The notes beneath the pieces are model-generated. The model saw only the letters and a list, made by a program, of their open reading frames with translations. It was not told where the DNA came from and made no database searches. From Rhodobacteraceae bacterium UBA6213 (GTDB taxonomy: Bacteria > Pseudomonadota > Alphaproteobacteria > Rhodobacterales > Rhodobacteraceae): DNA of 64,000 nucleotides. This document shows, piece by piece, positions 42,933 to 51,215 of the stretch. Position 1 is the first letter of the stretch; the number at the start of each line of letters is the position of its first letter. The DNA is taken from assembly GCA_002421605.1 (NCBI GenBank), contig DISJ01000009.1, positions 475,847-539,846 of the forward strand, in the 5' to 3' direction. The position numbers and the translations under genes were made by a program.

Positions 42933-43756
42933 TACCCGTCAGCCACGCAGAGGAAGGCTACGTCACCGCCGACGGCCGCCAGATCGGCGGCACGCTGATG
43001 GAACTGCGCAATATCACGTTGCGCTTTGGCGGGGTCGTGGCGATCAAGGATATCAGCTTTGACATCCGCGACGGCGAGATCCGCGCAATCATCGGCCCGA
43101 ACGGAGCTGGCAAATCGTCGATGCTAAACGTGATTTCGGGCTTTTACATTCCGACTGAGGGCGAGGTCTATTTCAAGAAGATCAAGCGTGGCCCGATGAA
43201 ACCCTATGAGGTGGCGCGCCTCGGAATTGCGCGCACCTTTCAGAACATCGCGCTGTTTGACGGCATGTCGGTGCTGGACAACATCATGACCGGGCGGTTG
43301 ACAATGATGAAATCGGGGCTGCTTTCGCAAGCGTTCTGGTATGGGGCGGCGGCGCGCGAAGAATTTGCGCATCGCGAAAAGGTAGAACGCATCATTGATT
43401 TTCTTGAAATTCAGAATATCCGAAAAACACCTGTCGGGCGGCTGCCTTATGGTCTGAAAAAGCGGGTAGAACTGGCGCGGGCCTTGGCGGCAGAGCCAAA
43501 ACTTCTGCTTCTGGATGAACCGATGGCTGGCATGAACGTCGAAGAAAAAGAAGACATGAGCCGCTTCATTCTCGATCTCAACGACGAATTCAGCACCACC
43601 ATTTGCCTGATCGAACACGACATGGGCGTGGTGATGGACCTTTCAGACCGCGTGGTGGTGATGGATTACGGCCGCAAGATTGGAGACGGCACCCCTGACG
43701 AGGTGCGCAACAACCAGGATGTGATCGACGCCTATCTCGGCGTGGCGCACGACTGA
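42929..43756 (+). CDS. Liv-type ABC transporter ATP-binding protein (LivG-like), probable CTG start
   Basis: An ABC ATPase with Walker A GPNGAGKSSMLN, the Q-loop ARTFQNIALF, a signature reading LPYGLKKRVELARAL, Walker B LLLLDEPMAG and the switch His in LIEHDMGVVM. The first ATG in frame is at 42998 and has no ribosome-binding site. Upstream the frame is open and protein-like back to CTG at 42929, which is preceded by aaaggaggg at ideal spacing and overlaps the ligase TGA. I therefore propose the CTG start, giving 275 residues; the conservative alternative is 252 residues from 42998. With its neighbours it forms the importer. Confidence 0.9.
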   Translation: MIPVSHAEEGYVTADGRQIGGTLMELRNITLRFGGVVAIKDISFDIRDGEIRAIIGPNGAGKSSMLNVISGFYIPTEGEVYFKKIKRGPMKPYEVARLGIARTFQNIALFDGMSVLDNIMTGRLTMMKSGLLSQAFWYGAAAREEFAHREKVERIIDFLEIQNIRKTPVGRLPYGLKKRVELARALAAEPKLLLLDEPMAGMNVEEKEDMSRFILDLNDEFSTTICLIEHDMGVVMDLSDRVVVMDYGRKIGDGTPDEVRNNQDVIDAYLGVAHD

Positions 43757-43769
43757 CGGGGGGAAAGCG

Positions 43770-44783
43770 ATGCCAGATCAAGTTCTCTACGCGATAGAAG
43801 TAACGCTCAACGGGCTGATGACCGGGGTGATGTATTCGCTCGTGGCGCTTGGCTTTGTGTTGATCTTCAAAGCTTCAGGCGTGTTCAACTACGCACAGGG
43901 CGTGCTGGCGCTGTTTGCGGCGTTGACACTCGTGGGATTGCAAAACGGGCAGGTGCCCTTTGCACATGTCATCAACGCGACCTTCGGCACCAATCTAAGC
44001 ACCTTCGGCTGGCATCTGCCCGCGCTGCTGGCAATTTTGCTGACGGCGGGGATTATGGTGATCTTGGCGATCATCATCGAGCGGTTGGTGCTGAAACATC
44101 TGGTAAGCCAAGCGCCGATCATCCTGTTCATGGCAACGATCGGGTTGGCCTATTTTCTCGAAGGCCTCGGAGACGTGATGTGGGGCGCGGATATCAAGAA
44201 GCTCGATGTGGGGCTGCCCCAAGGCATCTCTGACACCATCGAGCGAGTGACGGATGGCTGGTTCGGCTATGGGTTCTTCATCGACAACCTCGATATTGTG
44301 GCCACGGTGGTTGCGGTTCTACTGGTCGCCGCGCTGACGATTTTCAGCCAGTATTCCAAACAAGGCCGTGCCTTGCGTGCCGTGGCCGATGACCATCAGG
44401 CGGCGCTATCGGTTGGCATTTCGCTACGCTTCATCTGGGTGCTGGTCTGGTCGATTGCCGGTTTTGTGGCGCTTGTGGCAGGCATCATGTGGGGCACCAA
44501 GTCGGGCGTGCAGTTCAGCCTTTCGCTGATTGCGCTGAAGGCGCTGCCGGTGCTGATGCTGGGTGGTTTCACCTCAATCCCCGGCGCCATCATTGGCGGG
44601 TTGATTATCGGTGTCGGTGAAAAGCTGTTCGAGTTCATCATGTCGAGCCCCGATCTTGCCGGGGCGTGGTTCGGCTTTACCATCGGTGCGACCGAAAACT
44701 GGTTCGCCTATGTCCTAGCGCTTTTGTTCCTCGTGTTCAGACCGCAAGGCCTGTTCGGCGAGAAGATCATCGAGCGGGTGTAA
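43770..44783 (+). CDS. Branched-chain amino-acid-type ABC permease (LivH-like)
   Basis: A 337-residue inner-membrane permease with about eight hydrophobic segments. The LivH-type start VTLNGLMTGVMYSLVALGFVLIFKASGVFNYAQG (in part) and the motif RALRAVADDHQAALSVGIS, which resembles the coupling loop contacting the ATPase, are clear. It pairs with the LivM-like permease. The ATG is 13 bases after the ATPase stop. Liv-type systems in such clusters often carry aromatic or aliphatic acids rather than branched-chain amino acids; the substrate here is unknown. Confidence 0.92.
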   Translation: MPDQVLYAIEVTLNGLMTGVMYSLVALGFVLIFKASGVFNYAQGVLALFAALTLVGLQNGQVPFAHVINATFGTNLSTFGWHLPALLAILLTAGIMVILAIIIERLVLKHLVSQAPIILFMATIGLAYFLEGLGDVMWGADIKKLDVGLPQGISDTIERVTDGWFGYGFFIDNLDIVATVVAVLLVAALTIFSQYSKQGRALRAVADDHQAALSVGISLRFIWVLVWSIAGFVALVAGIMWGTKSGVQFSLSLIALKALPVLMLGGFTSIPGAIIGGLIIGVGEKLFEFIMSSPDLAGAWFGFTIGATENWFAYVLALLFLVFRPQGLFGEKIIERV

Positions 44784-44810
44784 GCGATGGCGCAAGTGGC
44801 ACGGCCGGAT

Positions 44811-44845
44811 GCCTCCGGCGGGGATATTTGGACTGAAGCAATGAG
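44811..44845 (+). repeat. Rhodobacterales-type intergenic motif
   Basis: The gap between the two permease genes holds gcctccggcggggatatttg followed by gactgaagcaatgag. From memory, a near-identical GCCTCCGGCGGGGATATTT-AAG(A)-type element recurs between genes in many Rhodobacterales genomes, often near gene ends. I saw one clear copy in this window. Function uncertain (processing, termination or repeat). Confidence 0.35.
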
Positions 44846-44860
44846 CAGGGGGGCGCGCTG

Positions 44861-45937
44861 ATGCTTTACCGTGAGGCAGGCGATTTCAAGACCACTTACG
44901 GCGAAGACAGCCAGACCTTTCCGATCCGTTTTGACCGGATGGGGTATTATGTGACGCTGCTGGTCGCGTTCGGTGTGGTGCCGCTGGTTATCAACGATTA
45001 CTGGGCCAGCGCGGTTTTCCTGCCCTTTCTGATTTATGCGATCGCGGCGATCGGGCTGAACATTCTGGTGGGATATGCGGGGCAAGTCAGCCTTGGCACA
45101 GGCGGCTTCATGGCGGTGGGAGCCTATGCGGTCTACAAGCTCATGACCTCGTTTCCCGACGTGCCGATTTTGATCCACGTGCTTCTGGCGGGTTTTGTGA
45201 CCGCCGCGGTGGGGGTATTGTTCGGCCTGCCGAGCCTGCGGATCAAGGGCTTTTACCTTGCCGTGGCAACGCTTGCCGCGCAGTTTTTTCTGGTCTGGCT
45301 TTTCAACAAGGCGCCGTGGTTTTACAACTATTCGGCCTCGGGGCAGATCACCGTGCCACAAAGCAAGATGCTGGGTTTTTACATCACTGGGCCGCAGACA
45401 TCGGCAACTGCCAAATATCTGTTTTGTCTGATTATTCTGGTTGGCGTGGCGGTGGTTGCGCGCAATCTTACGCGCGGCACGGTGGGGCGAAAATGGATGG
45501 CTATCCGCGATATGGATATTGCCGCCGAGATCATCGGGGTGAACCCGCTCAATGCCAAGCTGACCGCCTTTGCCGTCAGTTCGTTCTTCATTGGTATCGC
45601 GGGGGCCTTGTTCTTTGCGGTTTACTTGGGCGCTGCGGAAGTGACGGAGGCGTTCAACATTCAAAAATCGTTCCTGATTCTGTTCATGGTCATCATCGGT
45701 GGTCTTGGATCGATTTTCGGCAGCTTTGCTGGAGCGGCGTTTCTGGTGCTGTTGCCGGTATTTCTGAAGAACGTGCTGGTAGGCCAATTGGGTTGGCCCA
45801 CCGACCTTGCAGCGCATCTGGAACTGATGATCGTCGGTGCGCTGATCGTTGCATTCCTGATCGCCGAACCGCACGGCATTGCGCAGCTTTGGCGCTTGGC
45901 GAAGGAGAAGCTACGGCTTTGGCCTTTCCCGCACTGA
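44861..45937 (+). CDS. Branched-chain amino-acid-type ABC permease (LivM-like)
   Basis: A 358-residue permease with a hydrophilic N-terminus of about 25 residues and eight to ten hydrophobic segments. The LivM hallmarks are AAIGLNILVGYAGQVSLGTGGFMAVGAYA (in part; about 65-90), GLPSLRIKGFYLAVATLAAQF, and the coupling loop GRKWMAIRDMDIAAEIIGVN. It completes the membrane part of the importer with the LivH-like protein. A G-rich ribosome-binding site precedes the ATG. The long open frame on the opposite strand is a codon-bias shadow. Confidence 0.93.
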   Translation: MLYREAGDFKTTYGEDSQTFPIRFDRMGYYVTLLVAFGVVPLVINDYWASAVFLPFLIYAIAAIGLNILVGYAGQVSLGTGGFMAVGAYAVYKLMTSFPDVPILIHVLLAGFVTAAVGVLFGLPSLRIKGFYLAVATLAAQFFLVWLFNKAPWFYNYSASGQITVPQSKMLGFYITGPQTSATAKYLFCLIILVGVAVVARNLTRGTVGRKWMAIRDMDIAAEIIGVNPLNAKLTAFAVSSFFIGIAGALFFAVYLGAAEVTEAFNIQKSFLILFMVIIGGLGSIFGSFAGAAFLVLLPVFLKNVLVGQLGWPTDLAAHLELMIVGALIVAFLIAEPHGIAQLWRLAKEKLRLWPFPH

Positions 45938-46019
45938 CCCCGAATGGGGGCGGAAAGGTCGCCCAATAGGCAAGAACCGGAAAACCGGCATTCAACAATC
46001 GCTCTGGGAGGAGAACCGA

Positions 46020-47303
46020 ATGAAGACGAAATTTATTAGCCTCGTGGTTGGCGGACTCTGTGCCGCTGCCCCGGCAATGGCCGATCTGGTCATTCCGAAC
46101 CTCAGCTACCGCACCGGCGCCTATGCGCCCGGTGGCATCCCCTACGCCGATGGTTTCAACGACTATTTCACGCTGCTCAATGCGCGTGATGGCGGCATCG
46201 GTGGCGAGATGGTTTCGGTGCCAGAGTGCGAAACCGCCTATAACACCGAAAAAGGTGTGGAATGCTATGAGGCGACCAAGGGTCTTGGCGCGCTGGCCTA
46301 TAACCCGCTTTCGACCGGCATTACCTATCAGCTGATTCCGAAAGTTACAGTTGACCACATTCCGCTTTACACCCCCGGCTACGGGCGTACTTCGGCCGCG
46401 AACGGCAAAGTGTTCGAGTGGGTTTTCAACTACCCCGCAAACTACTGGGACGGCGCTTCGGTGGCCATCAAGTATCTGCTCGACCAGAACGGCGGCGACT
46501 TGGCGGGCAAGAAGATCGCGCTGGTCTATCACAACTCGGCCTATGGCAAGGAGCCGATCCGCACCTTGCAGGACCTAGCCGCAAAGCACGGCTTCACGCT
46601 GACTGAACTGCCCGTTGACGCACCCGGCCAAGAGCAGAAATCGCAGTGGTTGCAAATCCGCCGCGATAAGCCTGACTATGTGCTGATGTGGGGCTGGGGC
46701 GTGATGAACCAGGTTGCCGTGCAGGAAGCCGCCAACATTAACTATCCGATGGAAAACTTCATCGGCATCTGGTGGTCGGGTTCTGAAAACGACGTGATCC
46801 CGGCGGGTGAGGGTGCCAATGGCTACAAGAGCCTTGCGATGCATGGCACTGGCATGGACTACCCGCTTTATGCTGACCTCAAGCAGTATGTCTATGATGC
46901 AGGCAAGGCTTCGGGCAACGGAGACCAAATCGGCTCGGTGCTTTACTCGCGCGGTGTTTATGCCGCGATGGTGATTGCTGAGGCGGCTCGCAAGGCGCAA
47001 GAATTGGCTGGCGTTTCAGCCATTAACGCCACGCAAATGCGCGAGGGTTTCGAAAATCTCGAAATTACCGAAGCGCGCATGGCTGAAATTGGCCTGCCGA
47101 ACTTCGGTCAGCCCTTCGCAGCCACTTGCGCCGACCATGGCGGCCCGGGAGCGGCGATGCTGCAGCAGTGGGATGCAACGAGCAAGAAGTGGACCCTGAT
47201 CACCGGCTTCATCGCCCCGGATCAGGACGTACTTGACCCGCTGGTTGCGGCCGATTCCGAAGCATTTGCTGCGGAAGCAGGCATCACCCAGCGCTGCAAC
47301 TAA
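46020..47303 (+). CDS. Periplasmic substrate-binding protein of the Liv-type ABC transporter
   Basis: A 427-residue type-I periplasmic binding protein. The signal peptide (ISLVVGGLCAAAPAMADL) is cleaved near residue 22. The mature protein starts with a YRTGAYAPGGIPYADGFNDYF region, which binds ligand in this family (in part), followed by cysteines in VPECETAYNTEKGVECYEATK that could form a disulfide (in part: ECETAYNTEKGVECYE). An excellent gggagga ribosome-binding site precedes the ATG at 46020. It would supply the ligand specificity of the importer; relatives in such clusters bind aromatic or other organic acids. Confidence 0.92.
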   Translation: MKTKFISLVVGGLCAAAPAMADLVIPNLSYRTGAYAPGGIPYADGFNDYFTLLNARDGGIGGEMVSVPECETAYNTEKGVECYEATKGLGALAYNPLSTGITYQLIPKVTVDHIPLYTPGYGRTSAANGKVFEWVFNYPANYWDGASVAIKYLLDQNGGDLAGKKIALVYHNSAYGKEPIRTLQDLAAKHGFTLTELPVDAPGQEQKSQWLQIRRDKPDYVLMWGWGVMNQVAVQEAANINYPMENFIGIWWSGSENDVIPAGEGANGYKSLAMHGTGMDYPLYADLKQYVYDAGKASGNGDQIGSVLYSRGVYAAMVIAEAARKAQELAGVSAINATQMREGFENLEITEARMAEIGLPNFGQPFAATCADHGGPGAAMLQQWDATSKKWTLITGFIAPDQDVLDPLVAADSEAFAAEAGITQRCN

Positions 47304-47364
47304 GCGATTTTTCCTGGCCCGCCATTCGGTGGGCCGGGGAGCCATGAACCTGAGGGGAATCCAC

Positions 47365-48189
47365 ATGCTCGACGCTGCAAAACCCGAGACAACGCTCTTG
47401 GAAGTCAACAACATCGAGGTGATTTACAACCATGTGATCCTCGTGCTGAAAGGTGTCAGCCTGAATGTCCCCAAGGGTGGCATCACGGCCCTATTGGGGG
47501 GCAATGGCGCGGGCAAGACTACTACGCTCAAAGCCGTTTCAAACCTGTTGAAGTCCGAGCGTGGAGAGGTGTCGAAAGGTTCGATCACCTACCGTGGCCA
47601 AAGCATTACCCACATGTCGCCCGCTGATCTGGTGAAGATGGGGGTGATTCAGGTGATGGAAGGGCGGCATTGCTTTGAGCACCTGACGGTTGAAGAGAAC
47701 CTTATGACCGGCGCCTATACGCGGCGGGATGGGCGCGCGGCGGTCGCTGCTGACCTTGAGATGGTTTACACCTATTTTCCGCGCCTTAAGGAACGGCGTA
47801 AAAGCCAGGCGGGGTATACTTCGGGTGGCGAGCAGCAGATGACCGCGATAGGGCGCGCGTTGATGAGCAGGCCCGAAACGATCTTGCTGGATGAACCCAG
47901 CATGGGCCTAGCGCCACAATTGGTAGAACAAATTTTCGAAATCGTGAAAGCGGTGAACGAAGGCGAGGGCGTGACCTTCCTTCTGGCCGAGCAGAACACC
48001 AACGTGGCCCTGCGCTTTGCCCATTACGGCTACATTCTGGAAAGCGGCCGCGTGGTGATGGACGGCCCGGCAGCGGCACTGCGCGAAAATCCGGATGTGA
48101 AGGAATTCTATCTCGGTGTCGGTGACGAGGGCCGCAAGTCGTTTCGCGACGTGCGCAGCTACCGGCGCCGCAAGCGCTGGCTGGCATAG
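47365..48189 (+). CDS. Liv-type ABC transporter ATP-binding protein (LivF-like)
   Basis: A 274-residue ABC ATPase with Walker A LLGGNGAGKTTTLKA, signature TSGGEQQMTAIGRAL, Walker B TILLDEPSMGLAP and the switch region LAEQNTNVALRF (His replaced by asparagine-type, as is common in LivF proteins, which read AEQN). A basic C-terminal tail (SYRRRKRWLA) is present. The ATG at 47365 follows gagggga at 6 bases and was preferred over an ATG 21 bases upstream. It pairs with the LivG-like ATPase. Confidence 0.92.
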   Translation: MLDAAKPETTLLEVNNIEVIYNHVILVLKGVSLNVPKGGITALLGGNGAGKTTTLKAVSNLLKSERGEVSKGSITYRGQSITHMSPADLVKMGVIQVMEGRHCFEHLTVEENLMTGAYTRRDGRAAVAADLEMVYTYFPRLKERRKSQAGYTSGGEQQMTAIGRALMSRPETILLDEPSMGLAPQLVEQIFEIVKAVNEGEGVTFLLAEQNTNVALRFAHYGYILESGRVVMDGPAAALRENPDVKEFYLGVGDEGRKSFRDVRSYRRRKRWLA

Positions 48190-48215
48190 ATAAAGTGTAA
48201 ATAAAAACAAATAGT

Positions 48216-48238
48216 TCCCTGCCAATATTGGCGAGGGA
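48216..48238 (+). other. Intergenic hairpin between LivF-like and PaaK-like genes
   Basis: In an AT-rich 76-base gap, tccct-gcc-aatatt-ggc-g-aggga forms a stem of 8 base pairs with one bulge. It could reduce read-through or protect the upstream transcript. There is no T-run, so full termination is not indicated. Confidence 0.4.
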
Positions 48239-48265
48239 CAGGGAGGGGGGCGACCCCGGAACGCG

Positions 48266-49486
48266 ATGAGAAAGCACTTCGACGCACTCGAAACCCGCTC
48301 CGCCGATGCGCGCGCCGCAGACCTTGCGCGCGTTCTGCCTGCCCAAATTGCACGTGCGCTCAGCGCGCCGGGCATGGCCGAACATATCGGCGCAGTCGAC
48401 GCCGCAGACATTCGCGACGCGGCGGCACTGGCGCGCCTGCCGGTGCTGCGCAAATCTGACCTTGGCGCCGCGCAGAAATTGCGCGCGCCGTTTGGCGGGC
48501 TGACCACGCTGGATCCCGCAGGCTTCGAGCACATCTTTCAAAGCCCCGGCCCGATCTATGAACCCGGTCGCACCACGCTCGACTGGTGGCGCGTGGGGCG
48601 GTTTCTGCATGCTTGCGGTGTGGGGGCGGGCGACATCGTGCAGAACTGTTTTGGCTATCATCTGACCCCGGCCGGGATGATCTTTGAATCAGGTGCGCGT
48701 GCCGTGGGTGCTGCGGTACTTCCTGCTGGCACCGGGCAAACCGAATTGCAGGTGCGTGCGGCGGCAGATGTGGGCTGCACGGTCTATGCGGGCACGCCCG
48801 ACTTTTTGAAGGTCATTCTCGACCGCGCTGATGAAATGGGCGAACGCCTTGTGTTCACACGCGCGGCAGTAGGGGGCGGCGCGCTGTTCCCAAGTCTGCG
48901 CAAGGAATATGAGGCGCGCGGCATTGCCACGCTGCAATGCTATGCGACCGCCGATATTGGCAACATCGCCTATGAAAGCCCTGCGATGGAGGGAATGATA
49001 CTGGACGAAGGCGTGATCGTCGAAATTGTGCGCCCCGGCACGGGCGACCCGGTGCCCGAAGGCGAGGTGGGCGAAGTTGTGGTGACCACACTCAATCCTG
49101 ACTACCCGCTGATCCGATTTGCCACCGGCGATCTTTCGGCAGTGCTGCCTGGCCAGTCGCCGTGTGGGCGCACCAATCAGCGCATCAAGGGTTGGATGGG
49201 GCGGGCCGATCAGACCACCAAGATCAAGGGTATGTTCGTGCGCCCCGAACAGGTAGCCGCGCTGATGGCGCGCCACCCTGAGGCACACCGTGCCCGCGTC
49301 GTGGCCAGCCGCGAAGGCGAGATGGACGCAATGACCGTGCAAATCGAAACCGAGGCGCAGGATAGCGCGCGCTTTGAGGCCAGCGTGATCGCAACGCTGA
49401 AACTACGCGGCAAGATCGTGCTGGTTCCGCCCGGTAGCCTGCCCAATGACGGCAAGGTGATTGAGGATACGCGCCGCTACGACTAG
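48266..49486 (+). CDS. Phenylacetate-CoA ligase-like (PaaK family) enzyme
   Basis: A 406-residue member of the PaaK-like adenylate-forming group. The region AVGGGALFPSLRKEY, the LQCYATADIGNIAYES segment and the C-terminal domain with IKGWMGRADQTTKIKGMFVRPEQV (in part) match this family. The normal P-loop SSGTTGxPT is replaced by FQSPGPIYEPGRTTLDW, so nucleotide contacts differ from textbook PaaK. It ends the cluster that begins with the larger acyl-CoA synthetase and holds the Liv-type importer. The substrate is likely a carboxylic acid, perhaps aromatic, but not proven. A good ribosome-binding site is not obvious. Confidence 0.85.
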   Translation: MRKHFDALETRSADARAADLARVLPAQIARALSAPGMAEHIGAVDAADIRDAAALARLPVLRKSDLGAAQKLRAPFGGLTTLDPAGFEHIFQSPGPIYEPGRTTLDWWRVGRFLHACGVGAGDIVQNCFGYHLTPAGMIFESGARAVGAAVLPAGTGQTELQVRAAADVGCTVYAGTPDFLKVILDRADEMGERLVFTRAAVGGGALFPSLRKEYEARGIATLQCYATADIGNIAYESPAMEGMILDEGVIVEIVRPGTGDPVPEGEVGEVVVTTLNPDYPLIRFATGDLSAVLPGQSPCGRTNQRIKGWMGRADQTTKIKGMFVRPEQVAALMARHPEAHRARVVASREGEMDAMTVQIETEAQDSARFEASVIATLKLRGKIVLVPPGSLPNDGKVIEDTRRYD

Positions 49487-49513
49487 GCTTCCCCCAAACA
49501 GGGGGGCTTTACC

Positions 49514-51148
49514 ATGCGATTGCCGCTAGCACTGGCGTTCTGCGCGTTTGCCGCGCCCGCATTGGCCGACGATCGCGCGTTGATCATTGCCAATACCGAT
49601 TACAGGCTTGGTGACGATGTTTCGGGTGCCGTGCAGGCGCTAGCGGCGCGCGCGCCGCTTGGCACCGCAGGTTTTACGGTGATCGCGGGGGCAGATCTTG
49701 GTGCGGTTGCCAGCCGTGGCATGCTTTCGCAATTGCTGGCGCGGCTTGCGCCGGGTGAGCGGGTGGTGATTCTGCTTGCCGGGCATTTTGCGCATTCCGG
49801 GCGTGAAAGCTGGTTCTTGGCAACAGACGCGGCGCGCCCAGACCTTGCGACGGTCGGTGCGGCGGGGCTGGCGTTGAACGGAGTGCTCGAAATTGCGGGC
49901 ACGGTACCCGGCGGGGCACTGGTATTGCTGGGAAGCGAGGCGCGTTCGCTGCCTCTTGGGCGTGGGCTACAAATCGGCATCGGCGCGCTCGACATACCGC
50001 AAGGCGTCAGCGTGGTGCAGGGCGATGCCAGCACGGTTGCCGCCTTCGCGGCGCAGCAGCTGGTGCAGCCGGGCCTCAACCTCAAAGACGCGCTGGCACA
50101 GCACCCCGCGCTTACCGCGCAGGGGTTTATAAGCGAGTTTCAGCCCTTTTTGCCGCTGGTACCCGCCATCGCAGGCCCGGCAACTGATCCGCTCGCCCCC
50201 GATCGCGCCTTTTGGGAGGCGACGCGGGCCCTAGATTCGCCCGAGGCCTATGACGCCTATGTGGCGCGCTATCCCAAGGGGCTTTTCGTTGCCGAGGCGC
50301 GGGCTGCGGCAGAACGCATCCGGGCCGAACCGGGGCGGCTGGCGCGGCTTGCCGAAGAGGCGTTGGCGCTTGACCGCGATCAACGGCGCGAAGTGCAGCA
50401 GCAACTGGCGCTGCTCGGCTACGACCCGAATGGAATTGACGGTATTTTCGGCCGCGGCACCCGCACCGCACTCGGCAATTGGCAAAAGGCAAATGCGTAC
50501 GAGCCTTCCGGTTATCTGACGCAGGCGCAGATCAACGAACTCGCCGCACAGGCACGGGTGCGTGCGGCGGCACTCGAAGCCGAGGCACGCGCGCGTCAGG
50601 CGGAACAGCAAGCCGCCGACCGCGCCTATTGGAGCCAGACCGGCGTGGCGGGGGATGAGGCAGGCTTGCGCGCCTATCTGCGCCGCTTCCCCGATGGTCT
50701 ATTTGCCGATCTGGCTGGCGAACGGTTGGCAACCTTCGATGCCGCCCGTGCCGCCAATGCCGCTGCAGCCGACCGCGCAGAATGGGACCGCGCCGAGGCA
50801 CTTGGCACGCGCGATGCCTTTGCCGCCTATCTCAACCAGCGCCCACAAGGCAGTTTTGCGGAAACGGCGCGCGAACGCATTGCGGCGCTTGATGCCGCAG
50901 TGGCGGGTGAAGATGCACGCGCGGCCGCCGAAGCGCGCGAGGCTTCACTGGCCTTGCCCAGCCTCGCGATTAGCCTGATCGAGGTGAAGTTGGGGTTGAT
51001 GGGGTATGAGCCGGGCACTTCCGACGGCGTGCTGGATGATAGTAGCCGCCGCGCGATTCGCCGCTTTCAACAAGCGCGCGGCTTGCCTGTGACCGGATAT
51101 CTCGATCAGGATACGGTTGCGCAGTTGCTCTCGGGCACCGAGAACTGA
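49514..51148 (+). CDS. Degenerate caspase-like protein with three ~39-residue repeats and two peptidoglycan-binding domains
   Basis: A 544-residue exported protein (signal ALAFCAFAAPALAD). Residues about 20-210 resemble a caspase/metacaspase p20 fold: ALIIANTDYRLGDDVSGAVQAL, and VVILLAGHFAHSGRESWFLATDA with the histidine-loop His91. The cysteine loop is replaced by ALVLLGSEARSLPL; the only cysteine in the protein is in the signal peptide, so the domain cannot be an active caspase. Three related repeats lie at 231-269, 371-409 and 421-459 (W..A...AYL.RFP.G.FA..A.ERI). Two PG_binding_1 domains lie at 284-343 and 486-540. It probably binds the cell wall or another envelope partner. The GTT and the upstream C-rich hairpin suggest its own unit. 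Confidence 0.85.
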   Translation: MRLPLALAFCAFAAPALADDRALIIANTDYRLGDDVSGAVQALAARAPLGTAGFTVIAGADLGAVASRGMLSQLLARLAPGERVVILLAGHFAHSGRESWFLATDAARPDLATVGAAGLALNGVLEIAGTVPGGALVLLGSEARSLPLGRGLQIGIGALDIPQGVSVVQGDASTVAAFAAQQLVQPGLNLKDALAQHPALTAQGFISEFQPFLPLVPAIAGPATDPLAPDRAFWEATRALDSPEAYDAYVARYPKGLFVAEARAAAERIRAEPGRLARLAEEALALDRDQRREVQQQLALLGYDPNGIDGIFGRGTRTALGNWQKANAYEPSGYLTQAQINELAAQARVRAAALEAEARARQAEQQAADRAYWSQTGVAGDEAGLRAYLRRFPDGLFADLAGERLATFDAARAANAAAADRAEWDRAEALGTRDAFAAYLNQRPQGSFAETARERIAALDAAVAGEDARAAAEAREASLALPSLAISLIEVKLGLMGYEPGTSDGVLDDSSRRAIRRFQQARGLPVTGYLDQDTVAQLLSGTEN

Positions 51149-51161
51149 TCGTCGAACATGC

Positions 51162-51195
51162 AAAAGACCGCCGGGTTACCCGCGGCGGTCGTGTT
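51162..51195. terminator. Bidirectional terminator between the caspase-like gene and rpmJ
   Basis: Arms gaccgccg (51166-51173) and cggcggtc (51183-51190) form an 8-base stem, extended by a short inner gg/cc pairing. Flanking caaaag and gtgttt supply T-runs for both directions. Confidence 0.7.
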
Positions 51196-51215
51196 TGCAC
51201 GCTTTTGAAACGGCT

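Noticed and set aside
44708..45874. Long open frame (388 codons) on the minus strand opposite the LivM-like permease
   Set aside because: It is the complement of a well-supported permease gene. The translation is rich in His, Gln and Arg with no domain, typical of a codon-bias shadow in GC-rich DNA.
51166..51190. Possible small RNA between the caspase-like gene and rpmJ
   Set aside because: The 67-base gap is fully explained by a terminator hairpin serving both convergent genes.
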